Of a DNA stretch of 64,000 bases, positions 11,459-23,889 are shown one piece after another. Position numbers and translations under genes: made by a program. Within the stretch, counting starts at the first letter, position 1. Each line of letters starts with the position of its first letter. Where the stretch lies: positions 3,612,408-3,676,407 of the forward strand of contig CAJFCJ010000006.1 of NCBI GenBank assembly GCA_904063045.1, read 5' to 3'. The notes under the pieces are model-generated. The model saw only the letters and a list, made by a program, of their open reading frames with translations, did not search any database and had not been told where the DNA came from. Origin of the DNA: Dimorphilus gyrociliatus (Eukaryota > Annelida > Polychaeta > Dinophilidae).

Positions 11459-12149
11459 ATGGCAACAAAATCAGAGGTTTGTTGTATCTTCTAATAACTT
11501 TTCTTTTTTAACTATGTTCTCTTACAATAGATAAGCAAACCATTGATTGAAAGGAGAAGAAGAGCGAGAATAAATGAACATTTAGCTCATTTAAAATTAC
11601 TCATTATGCAAGATATAAGAATGCAACCTGGAAAAGTTAATAAATTGGATAAAGCCGAAATTATGGATATGACCGTTTCTTATCTAGGGAAAATAAAGAA
11701 AGATAAAACAACAGCTCATCAAAAGAATTCCTACATTGATAATAGTAAATTTGACTCTTTTCACAAGGAATTTACATAATATTAATTATTATTAATTTGC
11801 AGACGATAGCTTCTTTTCTCAAGGATTTATCGATTGTGCAGGAATAGTTCTATCCTTCTTAGGGAATGATGATCAAGTTGATATTGAAACGAGAACGAAA
11901 CTACTTAATCACCTATCAGCATCTTTGCATCATAAAATAGAAATGAATTCAAAACCCTTCCAGGCCTATCCCTATCCCGCTTTAACTCCATTCAGAGTAC
12001 GGAATGTTACCCAATCTTCATATGTTTATCCTCAACCTATTTTAAGTACAACTTCAGCACCGCAACATCAATTATCAGGACTAGGAGAATTTATGAAGCT
12101 TAATAGAGAATCCAGTGCAGAGAAGTTTGATGGTAAAGAAAATGAGTAA
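11459..12149 (+). CDS. Hes-family bHLH-Orange transcription factor lacking WRPW
   Basis: Nuclear DNA-binding repressor of the Hairy/E(spl) type, 192 aa from exons 11459-11476, 11531-11744 and 11803-12149 (introns 54 and 58 bp). The basic region KPLIERRRRARINE has the Pro that marks Hes proteins (Hey proteins have Gly), followed by helix 1, loop and helix 2 (KLDKAEIMDMTVSYL). The Orange domain is SFFSQGFIDCAGIVLSFL through a TRTKLLNHLSASL helix. The C-terminus is Pro/Tyr-rich and ends in KENE, not the Groucho-binding WRPW. A GTAAAG donor-like site lies near the end, but no WRPW or YRPW codons appear in the next 1.1 kb. Tiny first exons splitting off the pre-basic residues are usual in this family. 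In other animals Hes genes are often direct Notch targets. Confidence 0.85.
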
Positions 12150-13362
12150 TTTTAACATATGATGAATTAAATTAGATTTGTGTACATATCTTTTTAACTG
12201 TATATCCATTGTAAATAGACTGTATAATTGATTTATTTATGTCTATATACTAAACATAAAGCAAATAAAAGAATGTAATTTAAATTGCCTCTTTATATAT
12301 TTTTATCTCTCTTCTCTCTCTCTCTCTCTCTCTTTTAATTAAATATGATAAAGCCTTAACTCTCCTCCAATATAATCAATCATCGCTATAATCCTGAAAG
12401 AATCTGCGCATTTTTCCTATGTAATCAATATATGTTTTCCTTAACTAAACCTCTGGAGATGGATAATGAGGATAGTTCGTCGGAAAGTGGCAATATTCTG
12501 ATTTAAAGTAATCTTCTGCTAGAATAATAATAACTCTCTTCCAATCTCTTTTCGATTTAGTTCTCAAAAAGATTCGTATTTGTCATTATTAATCAATGAA
12601 TCTTGGTACAGATAGCAACAGAGTATAAAGTCATACTATTCGCTTTTGAAAAGAGTATTGACCCTGAGTAGGAGATAAAAAGGCGTTAAAAATCCTTCAA
12701 TTGATAAGATGTATACGCCGTTGTTAATTAGCATAATCTCGTATCGCAATCTATATGGTCACCATTATGCAAAATCCGTAAATATTTGAAAAGAAACTTT
12801 AGCATGATGATTCATGTAAATTTCATAGTAATTTATTATTCGCTTGCAGGCATCCAGATTTTCTAAGAATTTTATAGGGAACAATCATTTTAGCCGTTTT
12901 CCTCTCTTATGAACCAAATCAACAAAATAAATTTTCATCAATCGGATTTAGATGGGATTATTCTTATTTTACAATAATTTCAATACATAAAAAGCGTATT
13001 TTTTCAATCTTTACGTTAATAATCAATCATGCTCTTTGTCAACTTCTCCTTCTTCGTCTTTATTTCTTTTATATTCTGAGTCAATTATCTCATCATTCTC
13101 ACTTTTAATTTTTTCAACAATAGCACCTTTCGTTCTTTCTTTCTTTCTCTTCCTATTCACTTTCCATTTATGCTTGCTAAATTAATGTTTATTTTTTAAG
13201 TGCTAATTATTCACTTTTACTTGTTGAAATTGTTATGTATTTCTATTTATTTATATTTTTGAATAAATTACGCATATATTTAAATAAATTATTAAATTAA
13301 CTAGTCGTAGCGATGACAGTAAATAAAAATAGCTAATATTCTCTTATTTGCTAGATGAATTT
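12150..13362. other. Intergenic interval with Hes 3' UTR
   Basis: Hes polyadenylation signals (AATAAA near 12262) and a CT microsatellite are followed by AT-rich sequence. I see no coding exon, RNA gene or transposon remnant. Confidence 0.4.
12313..12333. repeat. (TC)n microsatellite
   Basis: Uninterrupted alternating T and C for about 20 bp, shortly after the Hes polyadenylation region. No function is implied. Confidence 0.8.
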
Positions 13363-15702
13363 ATGGCTATAAATCGTTGTTTATACATATACTTGTTATA
13401 TGCAAATTTAGCATATTGTCCTAATTGTAGTACACTAAGATATAATGGAAATAAGTTATATAGAAAGAAATTTAATGAAATGACGGAAGAAGCTAATAAA
13501 AATTTCAAAAATGGAATACCTGTTGATTTCTCAATTGATCATTTCTCAAGTTATCAATCTTTTAAAGGAAAAAGTCTTAATTCAATTCTGTGGGAAGAAT
13601 GGAATAGATGCAAGAGAGAAGGGAGTGTAATTACTAGTTCAAAATTCTCATTTAATTATAGTTCTTGTTTTTGGAATGCCGTATCTGGAATTTGGAATAA
13701 ACACAATCGCATAACAGAGTCAAACGATAGGAATAATTGGTGGCCTTTGACCTTTGAAGAGACGAATGTTATAGTAAATATCTTTGAGTGTAATAGAACA
13801 AAAGGTTCTTGTATCTTTAGTCGATTGGTTAAGGCAATTCTTTCTTCATTTTTCTCTTTTTTCCAATAGATTTCACTAAAATTCCTTTTTGTCCTAATGT
13901 TTGCGATGTTAACGAACCATGCGAAAAGATAGAACATTCTGATGGAATTTGCCATTCTTTAGGGTAAAACTTATAAACAATATCCATTTAACTTGTTATT
14001 CTTTATCAGTTTTATTAAAGATTTCCCTATAATTAGGACAAAAATTAATGAATTTCGGTGTCAATGCCAAGAGAATTACGAATGGAACGGAACGTTGCTA
14101 AAATGTTCTAGAATAGAAATTTGCCAACGTTCCGGTTACTGTAACAAAATCGGAACTTTTAAGTGTGAGATGTTATATGGGGGAAAATTCCGTTGCATTT
14201 GTAAGAATACTTTTAGTGGTGAACGGTGTAATCGATTGAGGAGACCGTGTACGGATCGTTTACCATTTAGGGTAGATAATAAAACGGGTGACGATCTCTG
14301 CGGAACGAAGAAAGAGAAAGGAATTTGCATCAATATTGGGACAATTTATACTTGTCGATGCGAAAGAGCCTATGAGCGTGATGATAGAGAAGCCGCTTTG
14401 AACTGTTTGAAGCGTTCTGATACCTGTAACAGTAAATTATGTCCAAAGGGGCGGCATTGCGTAACTGTTTACGGTAACCCAATTTGTAAGTGTCCCGCCC
14501 ACTTAAGAGGTGAAAGTTGTACCATATGGTTACCGAACTGGGGAATTTGGGAAGAGTGGAGTCATTGTAAAGGTTCCTGCGGTTTCAATGCTGTTAGATT
14601 CAGAGTCCGTAAGTGTCAAACAGGTCAAGATTGCGAAGGAAATAGTGAGTAAATGGGAAAACTGTGCAATTAGCTAATTAAGCTAATTCCTTTCACTTTT
14701 CACTTTAGATAAGGAGCTTGAAGAGTGTGAAAACTTCGGTAAACCGTGTCCTTCATTACCCTATTGGCTTGCTTGGTCATATTATACGGAATGTACTGTA
14801 ACTTGCGGTGGAGGTCACAAATATCGAACTAGATATTGCTATAGCGATACCCTAAGAAAGTTGGTCAATTCATCTAGTTGCGCAATGAGTGTTTCCAGCC
14901 AGAAAATGTTGTCATATAACCGTGAAACACAAGCTTGTTCTTTAAACAAATGCCCAGTTAATAGCCCCAATAGAAAATGGACAGAATGGCTTGGTTGGAG
15001 CAAGTGCGATAGCCTGTGTGAACCGGCTAGAAAATATAACTTTAGAACTTGTCAAGGAGGTGTTGGAAAATGTCAAGGTCTACCATACAAATTTGCCAAC
15101 TGCGGTGATAAATGCTCTGGTATAAAAATATGAAGGATCAAATATGCGACACAAGTAATAAAAAACAAAACATTTTAAAGGCATTAATTTACTAAAAAGC
15201 ATTTTCTTCCTTCATGGGTGTGACGTATGGAAAGTGGTCTTTGTTTACGAAATGTAGTCCTACAAAGAGATTTTGTTTCTCAATTCGTGAATGTAAACCG
15301 AATAGCAGCTCAAAGACTAAATGTAGAAAGCAAAATACTTATAAAAGAACTAAATGTAAAAGGAATGTATGTCAAGGAACCAACAGATTACACATATTTC
15401 GTAAATTATTTAATTCTACCCAATTTCAACTACTTAAAAGAGAATTAACCTTTTGGAAAGAATTCAATGATAGAAAGATCAACAGGAAACGTTCAGTTTC
15501 ATCATTTCTTCCATTTTTTACCATACTCTTACTAGTATCTATAGCATTTACAGTAATTATATTTATAATCTTAAAAACTGGTAGAATATATTATAAAAGA
15601 AAGCAAACTGACGAGATAAATAGACAAACTACGGAAAGTATACAAGAAACTTTTTCAGAAGTGCTTAAAAAGTTTCGAAATAAGACAAGTAAATATAAAT
15701 AA
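13363..15702 (+). CDS. Single-pass membrane protein with EGF-like and thrombospondin type 1 repeats
   Basis: Probable cell-surface adhesion or guidance-type protein, 685 aa from exons 13363-13804, 13870-13963, 14037-14644, 14709-15119 and 15200-15702. The first ATG with an open frame gives a signal peptide (MAINRCLYIYLLYANLAYC). Residues about 20-150 form a region I do not recognise; Cys-rich EGF-like modules follow (for example CICKNTFSGERC), then three TSP1 repeats with the WxxW and CSxTCG-like signatures (WGIWEEWSHCKGSCG; LAWSYYTECTVTCGGG; WTEWLGWSKCDSLC) and a fourth degenerate one (YGKWSLFTKC). A dibasic stretch (INRKRS) precedes one transmembrane helix near residue 615, and the cytoplasmic tail is short and Lys-rich. 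The module order resembles no named protein I can place, so it is left unnamed. The last junction uses an acceptor at 15199; an alternative at 15180 breaks the frame. Confidence 0.8.
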
Positions 15703-16899
15703 CTTGTTTTTATTAAAAAAAAAATGTTTTGAAAAGCAAGAAAAGAGAAAAATATTACTAATATTCAGTACGCCATCTAATGGAGAAAATGCATAATTAA
15801 TTAAAGAACAATTGCTTTGGCAAACAAATCATGTTGTAGTTGTAATTGATGCATAAACTTGTAACAGTTGTTTATTTATTTATAGTAAAAAAAATGAGGA
15901 AATAAAATAGCTACGTAGTTTTTATTTCTCTCTCCGTCTCTCTGTCTCTCTAGCCTTTTGTAACTCTAATACAATCAATCTTTCTATATTGAGTTTAAGT
16001 AGGAAAAGTTTGTCAGCATGTAATAGGGAAAAATGGTTCTATTCTTAAAAACATTTTCCTGCTATATCTTTGAGTGAAAAGAGTATTTACTGAAAAGAAA
16101 ATAGAAAAAACCTGGTCTAGATCATTGTGCTAGTACTAAATTAAAGCATCTTTATTTATTTACGCTTTAGTTTTTATAATAGGAAAAAGAATTTTAAGAT
16201 AGCTATTTAACTTATTAAAAAGCTTTTGAAGTACCTACAAATCAGTGATTCATTTTCCAACATTGCTAGAAAATAAATACTACTATTGTATAAAACTATG
16301 TTACAAGGCTACACAAGGATCGTTCGATAGCTTGTTTACTTTATACGCTGTATATTCGCTGATAAGGTTAACATATTGCATGTGACGCAATAAGTCATAT
16401 GATTTAAATTGTCATACGATTCATATTGTCTTACGATCATCTCTTTCTTTATCTTTATGTTTTAACTTGACACTGTTGAAAAGTATAAAGATTGCAAGAT
16501 ATTTAAGAATTAGCCCTAATAAATGAATATGTTTTCTAAATAAATAAAGCAAACTGAAGGGGCGGATGCTAAAGATTTCCGTTTCCATGTTTTTCTTCTT
16601 TCTTACAGATAATCGATAAAATAGTTTTAAATAGATGAAAGAAAGCCGAACTTGTAATATATAAATATAAATATACGGCATATATCTTTTATAAAAAGAA
16701 GAGTTTTGCTATTCATTTATTAAAAAGATTATTTAATTTATAATTCATTATCACTGCAAACTTTGTTAAAGTGTAAATAAAGTATTTCTACGAAAACAAA
16801 ATGAAAATAATCCCAAAAAATAAGAAATTTACATCTTGAGCATTAGGTAAAAAGGATCAGTTAATTTTTTTTTTCTATATTTTATTCTTTTCTTTTTAT
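15703..16899. other. Convergent 3' interval between the TSP1/EGF gene and LMTK
   Basis: AT-rich sequence holding the 3' UTRs of both flanking genes. A minus-strand frame at 16421-16681 is hydrophobic low-complexity translation of AT-rich DNA and is not supported. Confidence 0.4.
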
Positions 16900-19800
16900 C
16901 TACTTCTTAATCTCATTTTTTACCGTATTTTTGTTCTCCTCATTCTCACTTTCCTGATCGAGGTCAATTATGTTGTTATCGCTTTTATTTTCCTCTTCGG
17001 CCTTCTTATCGGTTGATGTATTATTTTCAGTATCGTTACTTGTTAGGTGTTCGGCAACGGCTTCGATTACTTTAGAGGTTTCTTTATCGTTATTTTCAAT
17101 GGGCTTTTCATCAGTTTTTTTATTATCATAATTGTCGGTAACAATTGCCGATGAATCCTTATGTTTGTCGTCACCAGTGGCAATAGCGTTACCGGCGTCT
17201 TTCTCTTTATTATTTTCTTGTTTCTTTTCTTCACCTGTAGCTTTTTCCACATCAGTGTTTTTACTCTCCGTTTTTACTTCCTTCTTCTCTTCCTCTATTT
17301 TTGATTTGTCTGATTCATCAATGGCTTTATTTGCAGGTTGTTCAACTCTTTTCTCCGCAAGTGCCTCAAATCCATCGTTCTTAATTGTTTCGACACTTGC
17401 CTCAACGGAGAACTCTTCATCATCATCTTCTTCGCTAACAGTTTCACTACTAACATCAAGACTCAGAGGACCAACTGTATCTAGCATTGCAGCAAATTTG
17501 CTGCTATCTAATTTCGAAGAGAAACTTTCCAATTCAGATGATTGACTTGTCTGACTTGTTAGTGCAGTATGAAAAGTATCAGAAGCTGAATCGTTCTTAA
17601 TAATACTCCTCTGATCTTTAAATTCCTTTGGGGCAGGAGTACTAGTTGAATTTGGAACAATGCTATTTCTTTCATCCAAAACTATAACATCAGAATCTGA
17701 TGAGGAAGTGGAGTGACGCTTGCGATGTTGTAAAGAGGAAAACTCATCTTGAAGACATAATTCATTTATTGGGCTGGCTTCGAGAGGTTTTGCTGATGTA
17801 GGATACTTATTAGTCAGGTGAACATCGGCCAAATCCAAATCAATTGGTTTATTGGGTATAGCTCCATTTTCGTCCATATTTCTAACGTCGACCGATTGCG
17901 CTGGTTTTTTCGGCAGTAATTTATTCCACTTTTCTTCAAACGCATCTTTATTAACATCATTAACCTTAGTGTAATAAGATAACAATTGTAGAAGCATAAT
18001 TCGCAATTCCCTTAAAGATGGTCTAGAATTTGGGTCGATAGAACAGCATAATCCCACCAATTCAAACATTTTATCAATATAACGAATAGGCAGATCGGGT
18101 TTAGAAAGAAGAAGTTCCTTATCCTTAAGTACATGCTTAATAAGGAAATCATCTTCCAATCCAGCATAAGGAAGACTACCAAATGTCATAATCTCCCATA
18201 AAACAATGCCATAAGACCAAACATTGGCCGTCTCTGTTGGACTATTCAATTTTATAAATTTATTTTCAACTTTAACTGTTTCTGGAGCAATCCATCTTAT
18301 AGGTATATTATCACCATTCGAGTCAGTATAATATTCATCATTATAAATATTCTCATTAATAAAATAATCTCCAACTTTGCAAGTTAGATCCGATGATAAT
18401 AGACAATTCCGAATAGCAATATCTCTGAAATAATACAAATATATACAGATAATTTGAATTTAATTTATGTATAAGCATTCAATAGCTATTGTTACCTGTG
18501 TATAAATTTTGCTTCGTGAAGCGCTTTCAAACCAGCCGCAATATCACAGGCAAAACGTAATAAAAGACCTTTTTCGCTAATAGATTCAAATGCAACTTTG
18601 TGACCGACTAAATATTGCTTGAGATCTCCCTATTTATAATAAATTTGAAAATAAGATGAATAAATTAATTAATTAATAAAGATACCCACAAAAGTACAAT
18701 ATTCCAAAACTAATAGAAAAGGAGTTGTCTCAACACATTGTCCGTGTAATTTAATAACATTTTCGTGTTGAACCTCTCTATATGCTGAAGCTTCTAGTAA
18801 AAAATTCAACTGATCGTGCGGATCAGCCTCCTCGTTCAATTTAAGAACGACAACTTTCGATTTTCTATAACCAGGTAGTAAATCTTTACCATCACCTTGT
18901 AAAACGTTACCAAACCAACCATTACCAATTTCTTTAATATAATTTAACTTTTCTCGCGGCAATTGATTCCGACCTAGAGAAATTTTGTTGAAAATGATTG
19001 TTTTTTTTTCCCAGAGACAAGAGAGAAGAAAGAGAAGAGAACAGAGAGAGAGAGATGGAGGAGGAGAGGCGGGGGGGAAAAAAGAGAAAATTTAGAACAA
19101 TAATAAAATATTTTAAATAGTTTATACCATAAAAAATGTTTAGAATAATAAAATTTAAAATAAAGGGAAGGAAACGCACACCATATAATTTATTTACTAA
19201 TTAACATACATGCATTCTACTATTATTATTATTATTAATATTATTATATATTACTATTTTTACTATATTTACACTTTTAATACAATAATTAGATCTTTTT
19301 GTTTGTTTACATTATTTACCTCTCAATAGTTTTTCTGAAGTATTATAAAGAAGAAATAAAATAAACCAATCTATACATATTTATATATATATATTAGTAT
19401 ATTAGTATAAATAAATAAGGGAGGGGGAATATGTTATTAGGAAGGTAAAAATAATAAAAATGTTAAGAATTGTTATCCTAAGCTAAATATTAAATATCTT
19501 AAATTTAACATTACTGTAATATATTACTTTTAAATATATCTTACACTGCAACTGTCCCAACATAGGGTCAACATATAATCCTAATGTAGTTTTTGAACTG
19601 TGTCGAACTTTAATGCACCCGACGTTAAAGAGGGAAAATGTTTTCGATTGTCTTTTTTTTTTTTGTTTTTTTGTTCAATATTCAATAACAACTCTATACT
19701 CACTTATTATACTTTGTAATTTTATCTTCTCTTGCATAGAATTCCTTTCTTGTCTTGCGTCGGGTTCATTTAAGAGTGCAATCTTAGGTCTATTATTTTA

Positions 19801-20365
19801 ATTAAAATTTTCTTAAGTACTTGTTTGAAAATTTAGAGCAATTTTTTATTAATTCTATATACCTTAGCGACATACTGTTGCTAATCGATGGTTTCTTAAT
19901 CGATGCGAGATCCGGTAAAGGCTCAATAATTGGCGGCCCAGTCATTTGAGAATCAGGTGTGCTTTCAATAGGGGGAAAGATTACTAAATCATTGCCTGGA
20001 CGAGGAATTGTTTCGTCGGGTAAATCCTACAAAAATCATTTAATAAACGATGTAAAAATATATCGATTGCTTCTATTTTAAAGGTTACTTGAAAGCCTGA
20101 ATTTCCCTTTTTGCATATTTCAGCGCAACCAATTAATACAGTGATAATCAATACTAGAACTGCCAATGAAACAAATAATCCAGCGGTTTCAGGTAATAGT
20201 AAAGTTGCAGTTTCTCCTGGTCAATAAAAAGAAAAGTTATCCAGCTTAATGAAGTTCAACTAATTGAATGTTATAATCTTTACCTTTATCAACAATAGAA
20301 CCCCCTAAACAAATATCTGCACTAAACAGTAGTGCATAAATAACAAAAAAACTATACGCTCTCAT
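16900..20365 (-). CDS. LMTK: Lemur-type transmembrane kinase (LMTK/AATYK)
   Basis: Membrane-anchored protein kinase, 767 aa, read on the minus strand from 20284-20365, 20089-20216, 19876-20026, 18690-18973, 18496-18629 and 16900-18424; all phases agree. A signal peptide and very short ectodomain lead to one transmembrane helix (SLAVLVLIITVLIGCAEIC), then the kinase domain. The glycine loop is IGNGWFGNV, the VAIK-type Lys lies in VVVLKL, the catalytic loop is HRDIAIRNCLL, and the metal-binding motif is GDYF, matching the unusual GDY of lemur kinases, though its Gly is replaced by Phe. The C-terminal 300 residues are Glu/Lys/Ser-rich and disordered. In vertebrates LMTKs act in endosomal trafficking and neurite growth and behave as Ser/Thr kinases. 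The 900-bp intron 18974-19875 is AT-rich with no visible exon. Kinase identity is secure, lemur assignment likely. Confidence 0.85.
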
Positions 20366-20843
20366 GTTTTTAACTCTTATCAAACAAGAAAGCAAACTAA
20401 TTAGATTCGGCGGTTTGTATTCTCATACCTTTATGAGTCAACAACACCCACTTTTTGATAAGATAATTGAATATAAGTTCTATTTAGGAAGTGTTAAATT
20501 TCCCTCTTTAATGAACTATGAACATATTTGATTCAATAGTATAACAATTTCAATCATGCAGTTAATAAGTGTAGCTAATAATCCAAATAGTTTAACAAAA
20601 ACTTGAGTTTTTTTTGATGAAAAAGGAAACGGAAATTTGAAATTATCCAAATAAAAATTCATGATTTTAGATTTTTATTATTTTTAAAGATTTAATAAAA
20701 ATATTGGTTAAAATTGTTTACAAATTTTTACTAAATAAAATACGAAAATAACCTAGAAGCGAGAATAACGAGATCACAACAACACCAGCGCCACACAAAC
20801 TCAGTCAAGTTAAACAAAATTGGCGTCGTAAAAGCGGCCATCG
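20366..20843. other. Shared upstream region of LMTK (-) and cytohesin (+)
   Basis: Head-to-head start codons lie 478 bp apart, so the two genes probably share or overlap their promoters. The sequence is AT-rich and shows no clear TATA box. Confidence 0.45.
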
Positions 20844-23140
20844 ATGCCCATTAATACGAATTCACACAAATGCGAAAATAATCAATCGTTTTGGGACCAA
20901 GGAGACGATATGACAACTCAAAGTAAGTAAATTTTAATTCTCGTTTTTCCCACTTCCTAGTCCTATTATTACCTCTATCAGTAAGGACTTGAAAAAACTT
21001 ACGTTCAAACTATTGATTGAACGATTTCCAAAAGATATCTAAGTAACAATTATACACTTCTTTGTCTTTGTCATCTTTCTTACTAAGGTAGTTCCGAAGT
21101 GACTAACTAAAACTATTACCGATGACTAAGCGGAAGCGTATTAGCTGTCATAGATTTTTAAAAAATTACTCTCAACAATGCTTTTTTTTTGTGAACATAT
21201 GTCAAGTAAAAATATATCAGTCAGGCTTTTTTTATGTAACATTTGTTAATATTTTATAAAAAAAAAAACAAATAAACAACAGTGCAACTACCAGAAGATG
21301 ACGAGGAAAAAATTCAACTAGTACGGCGTAGAAAAGAAGAACTTTTACGTGATATCGAGGTAAAAAATCTTATCTCTTATTTGGAAAAGAGAAAATAATT
21401 TGGACTGGTTTTGAAGAGAGTGAATAGAAGTCGTCCGAATGTTTTCTTTAACAGCTTGTCTTTATTGACGTTAATTTAACGCTAATTCCTCAATTCCCCG
21501 TAGCAAATTAAAGACGATATCAACGGAATAATTGATCAGTTAAGGATAATACAGCACGCGGAAACTGACGGGTTAGCATTTTACTATAGTCTATTTACAT
21601 TGATTTATTTACATTTCGTATTTATGCCTATAGGAACGTGCAGGATACGGAACAACAAAACGTAAATGCTTTAAGGAGTAGATTTAATACAGATGCGAAA
21701 AAAGTAATACGATACATATTTCTTATCGAAGGATATCATCATTTTTATTGTTTTGTAAACAAAAAATAGGGTATTGAAGCGCTTATTGAGCAGAAAGTTA
21801 TTAGCGATACTCCTGAATCGATAGCTCATTATCTCTTACATACTGGTGGATTAAGCAAAACGCAGATAGGTAAATATCTTGGTGAAGCTGAAGAAAAGAA
21901 TCAACAAGTTCTCAAGTGTTTTGTCGAAGAACAAGATTTTCAGGGAATGAATATTTTACAAGCGCTCCGCCAATTTTTATGGAGTTTTCGAATTCCAGGA
22001 GAATCGCAGATTATTGAAAGAATAATGGAACTATTCGCCGCACATTACAACAATAGTAATATCAGCGAGTTAACTAACGACGCAGTCTTTATGCTGTGCT
22101 ATAGTTTTATGATGCTCAACACAACTTTTCATAATCCTAATGTTAAGAACAAAATGTCTTTTCTCGATTATAAAAAATCTGTATGTGATTTAATGGAAAA
22201 AGAGCCCAGCTTAGGTTCTATCATGGAACAGCTACCTCATTATTATGAAACGTTGAAGAAGGAACCTTTCCATCTTAATTCCGACGAAACGGATGACACG
22301 AACATGACATTTTTTGAACCCGATAAAGAAGGCTGGATCTTCAAACAAGGTTAGTAAATTTTCATTATTTTATAACAGTTTGTAATAGCGACTGGATAGG
22401 GATATACAATTTAATAATGCTTCATTTTCCTATCTAACTATATATAAGGCAGATACCGCAATATAACTCGTAAATAAATATTTATTAAGATAATTAACAT
22501 TAATTTACATCCATTCGCTATTATTCTCTTGTCTTAAAAACAAAAACAAAAAAAAACGCTTGATAGAGAGCTCTTGTTCTTTTTCCGTTTACGAATTTTG
22601 TGGCAAACAGGAAGTGGTCGAAGTAAGTATAAGAAAAAACTTGTAAACTATCGAAAAGCTTGGTTCCCCTCCCGAAGTAATTGTTGTAATTTTCGTGGTT
22701 TTTTTTAAAAAAAAAAAGAGAAGGACTTTTTTATTAAATTTTTTTTACTTTTTAACTATTCTCGGGTCACTTTTCTCCTAATCCACCAGTTTTCCTCTCG
22801 TTCAGAACGTATTGGTTTTAACTAATTTCGTCACAATTTATTAAGTAAAACTTTATAAAATACTATATATATATATATATATATATTTAGTTAGTTAGTT
22901 ATCATTCAAAGGCTAAGTAATATATAAAAGTGATAATTAGTTATATTAATATATATGTATACACTGTAAATATAAATATATATATACTGTATATATATAT
23001 ATATATCTTACATATATAAAATATGGGAATGGCATAAAGATAAGATAGAATTTTTTTCATTCCATGCATGCTTTATTAAAAACACATACCACACGTACAC
23101 AAAATGTATTGATATAAGTTTGAATAGAATTAATATACAG

Positions 23141-23171
<31 letters not shown>

Positions 23172-23889
23172 GGTAATTAGATAATTAACTAAATAGAATT
23201 AATAATAAGTATAAATTATTTTAAAACAGTTTTTTCATTCTTAAATTAAAGGAAAGGGAAAAATTTCTAAGAGACTAATAAAAGAAATAACAATATTATA
23301 TTTACGATGATATTTTTATAATGAATAATAAGAAAACAAATAATAACAAACGGGAATAAGAAAACTTCTTGCATGCCTCTTTTTTTTTACAGAGATATAA
23401 CTTCGCTTTTTTTTGACCTCTCTCGCTTTAGTTGTATTGTAATTTTTTGTTATCTTCAATTGTTAGTAAATGTTTTCTTTTTTTTTTTTTTTTTAATTAC
23501 TTCTTCTAGGAGGAAATATTAAAACTTGGAAAAGGAGATGGTTCGTTCTGGCAAACCAGTGCTTATATTACTTTCAATTTGCCGCTGATAAGGAGCCAAA
23601 GGGTATAATTCCATTGGAGTCAGATCTTCGTGTTCGAGAGACGGATCCAGCAAATACTACGAAGCATAGACCAGCTTGTTTTGAAATTTATAGCGAAAGT
23701 AACTCAGTCATTAAAGCATGTAAAACGGGCGGAGATGGTAAAGTAAGGGAAGGAAAACATGAAATATATAGAATGTGTGCTCCTAATGATAAGGAGAGGA
23801 AGGAATGGATAGAATGTATAAATAACGCGATTCGAAGGGATCGAACACACTTGCCGGGGGGTCCAGAAATAGGTGATAAGACAGCTTAG
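20844..23889 (+). CDS. CYTH: Cytohesin (Arf guanine-nucleotide exchange factor)
   Basis: Exchange factor that loads GTP onto Arf GTPases at the plasma membrane and endosomes, 417 aa (family about 400) from 20844-20922, 21283-21359, 21504-21571, 21634-21703, 21770-22349 and 23510-23889. Order: N-terminal coiled coil (about 27-75), Sec7 domain (about 100-285) with the catalytic Glu-finger segment FRIPGES and the LNTTFHNPNVK motif, then a PH domain (about 294-405) with the phosphoinositide-binding pattern GGNIKTWKRRWF. The last intron (1.16 kb, much longer than its neighbours) splits the first of two glycines in the PH beta1-beta2 loop. In vertebrates a 3-nt microexon at this point makes diglycine or triglycine forms that differ in PIP2 versus PIP3 binding; the form spliced here is diglycine. 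The start ATG at 20844 is the first in frame; one at 20910 could also serve. Confidence 0.95.
22611..22622 (+). other. Candidate 12-nt microexon in the cytohesin PH-domain intron
   Basis: The bases GAAGTGGTCGAA are bounded by an acceptor (AAACAG) and an excellent donor (GTAAGTAT). Twelve nucleotides keep the frame and would change the diglycine to G-S-G-R-R-G in the phosphoinositide-binding loop, at the site of the vertebrate diglycine/triglycine microexon. It is supported by splice motifs only. Confidence 0.35.
22864..22886. repeat. (TA)n microsatellite
   Basis: Alternating TA run inside the last cytohesin intron. A similar run lies at 23141-23164. Confidence 0.8.
23141..23164. repeat. (TA)n microsatellite
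   Basis: Second alternating TA run of the cytohesin intron, within several hundred bases of TA-rich sequence. Confidence 0.8.

Noticed and set aside
17132-17545. Plus-strand Ser/Leu-rich frame
   Set aside because: Antisense shadow of the Glu/Lys-rich LMTK tail, with no domain and no splice continuity.
22623-22710. Longer open frame after the cytohesin microexon candidate, faintly like the PH-domain start (shared WF and Cys spacing)
   Set aside because: It runs into a stop without a splice site, and the resemblance is only a few residues; the strong donor at 22623 fits a microexon better.
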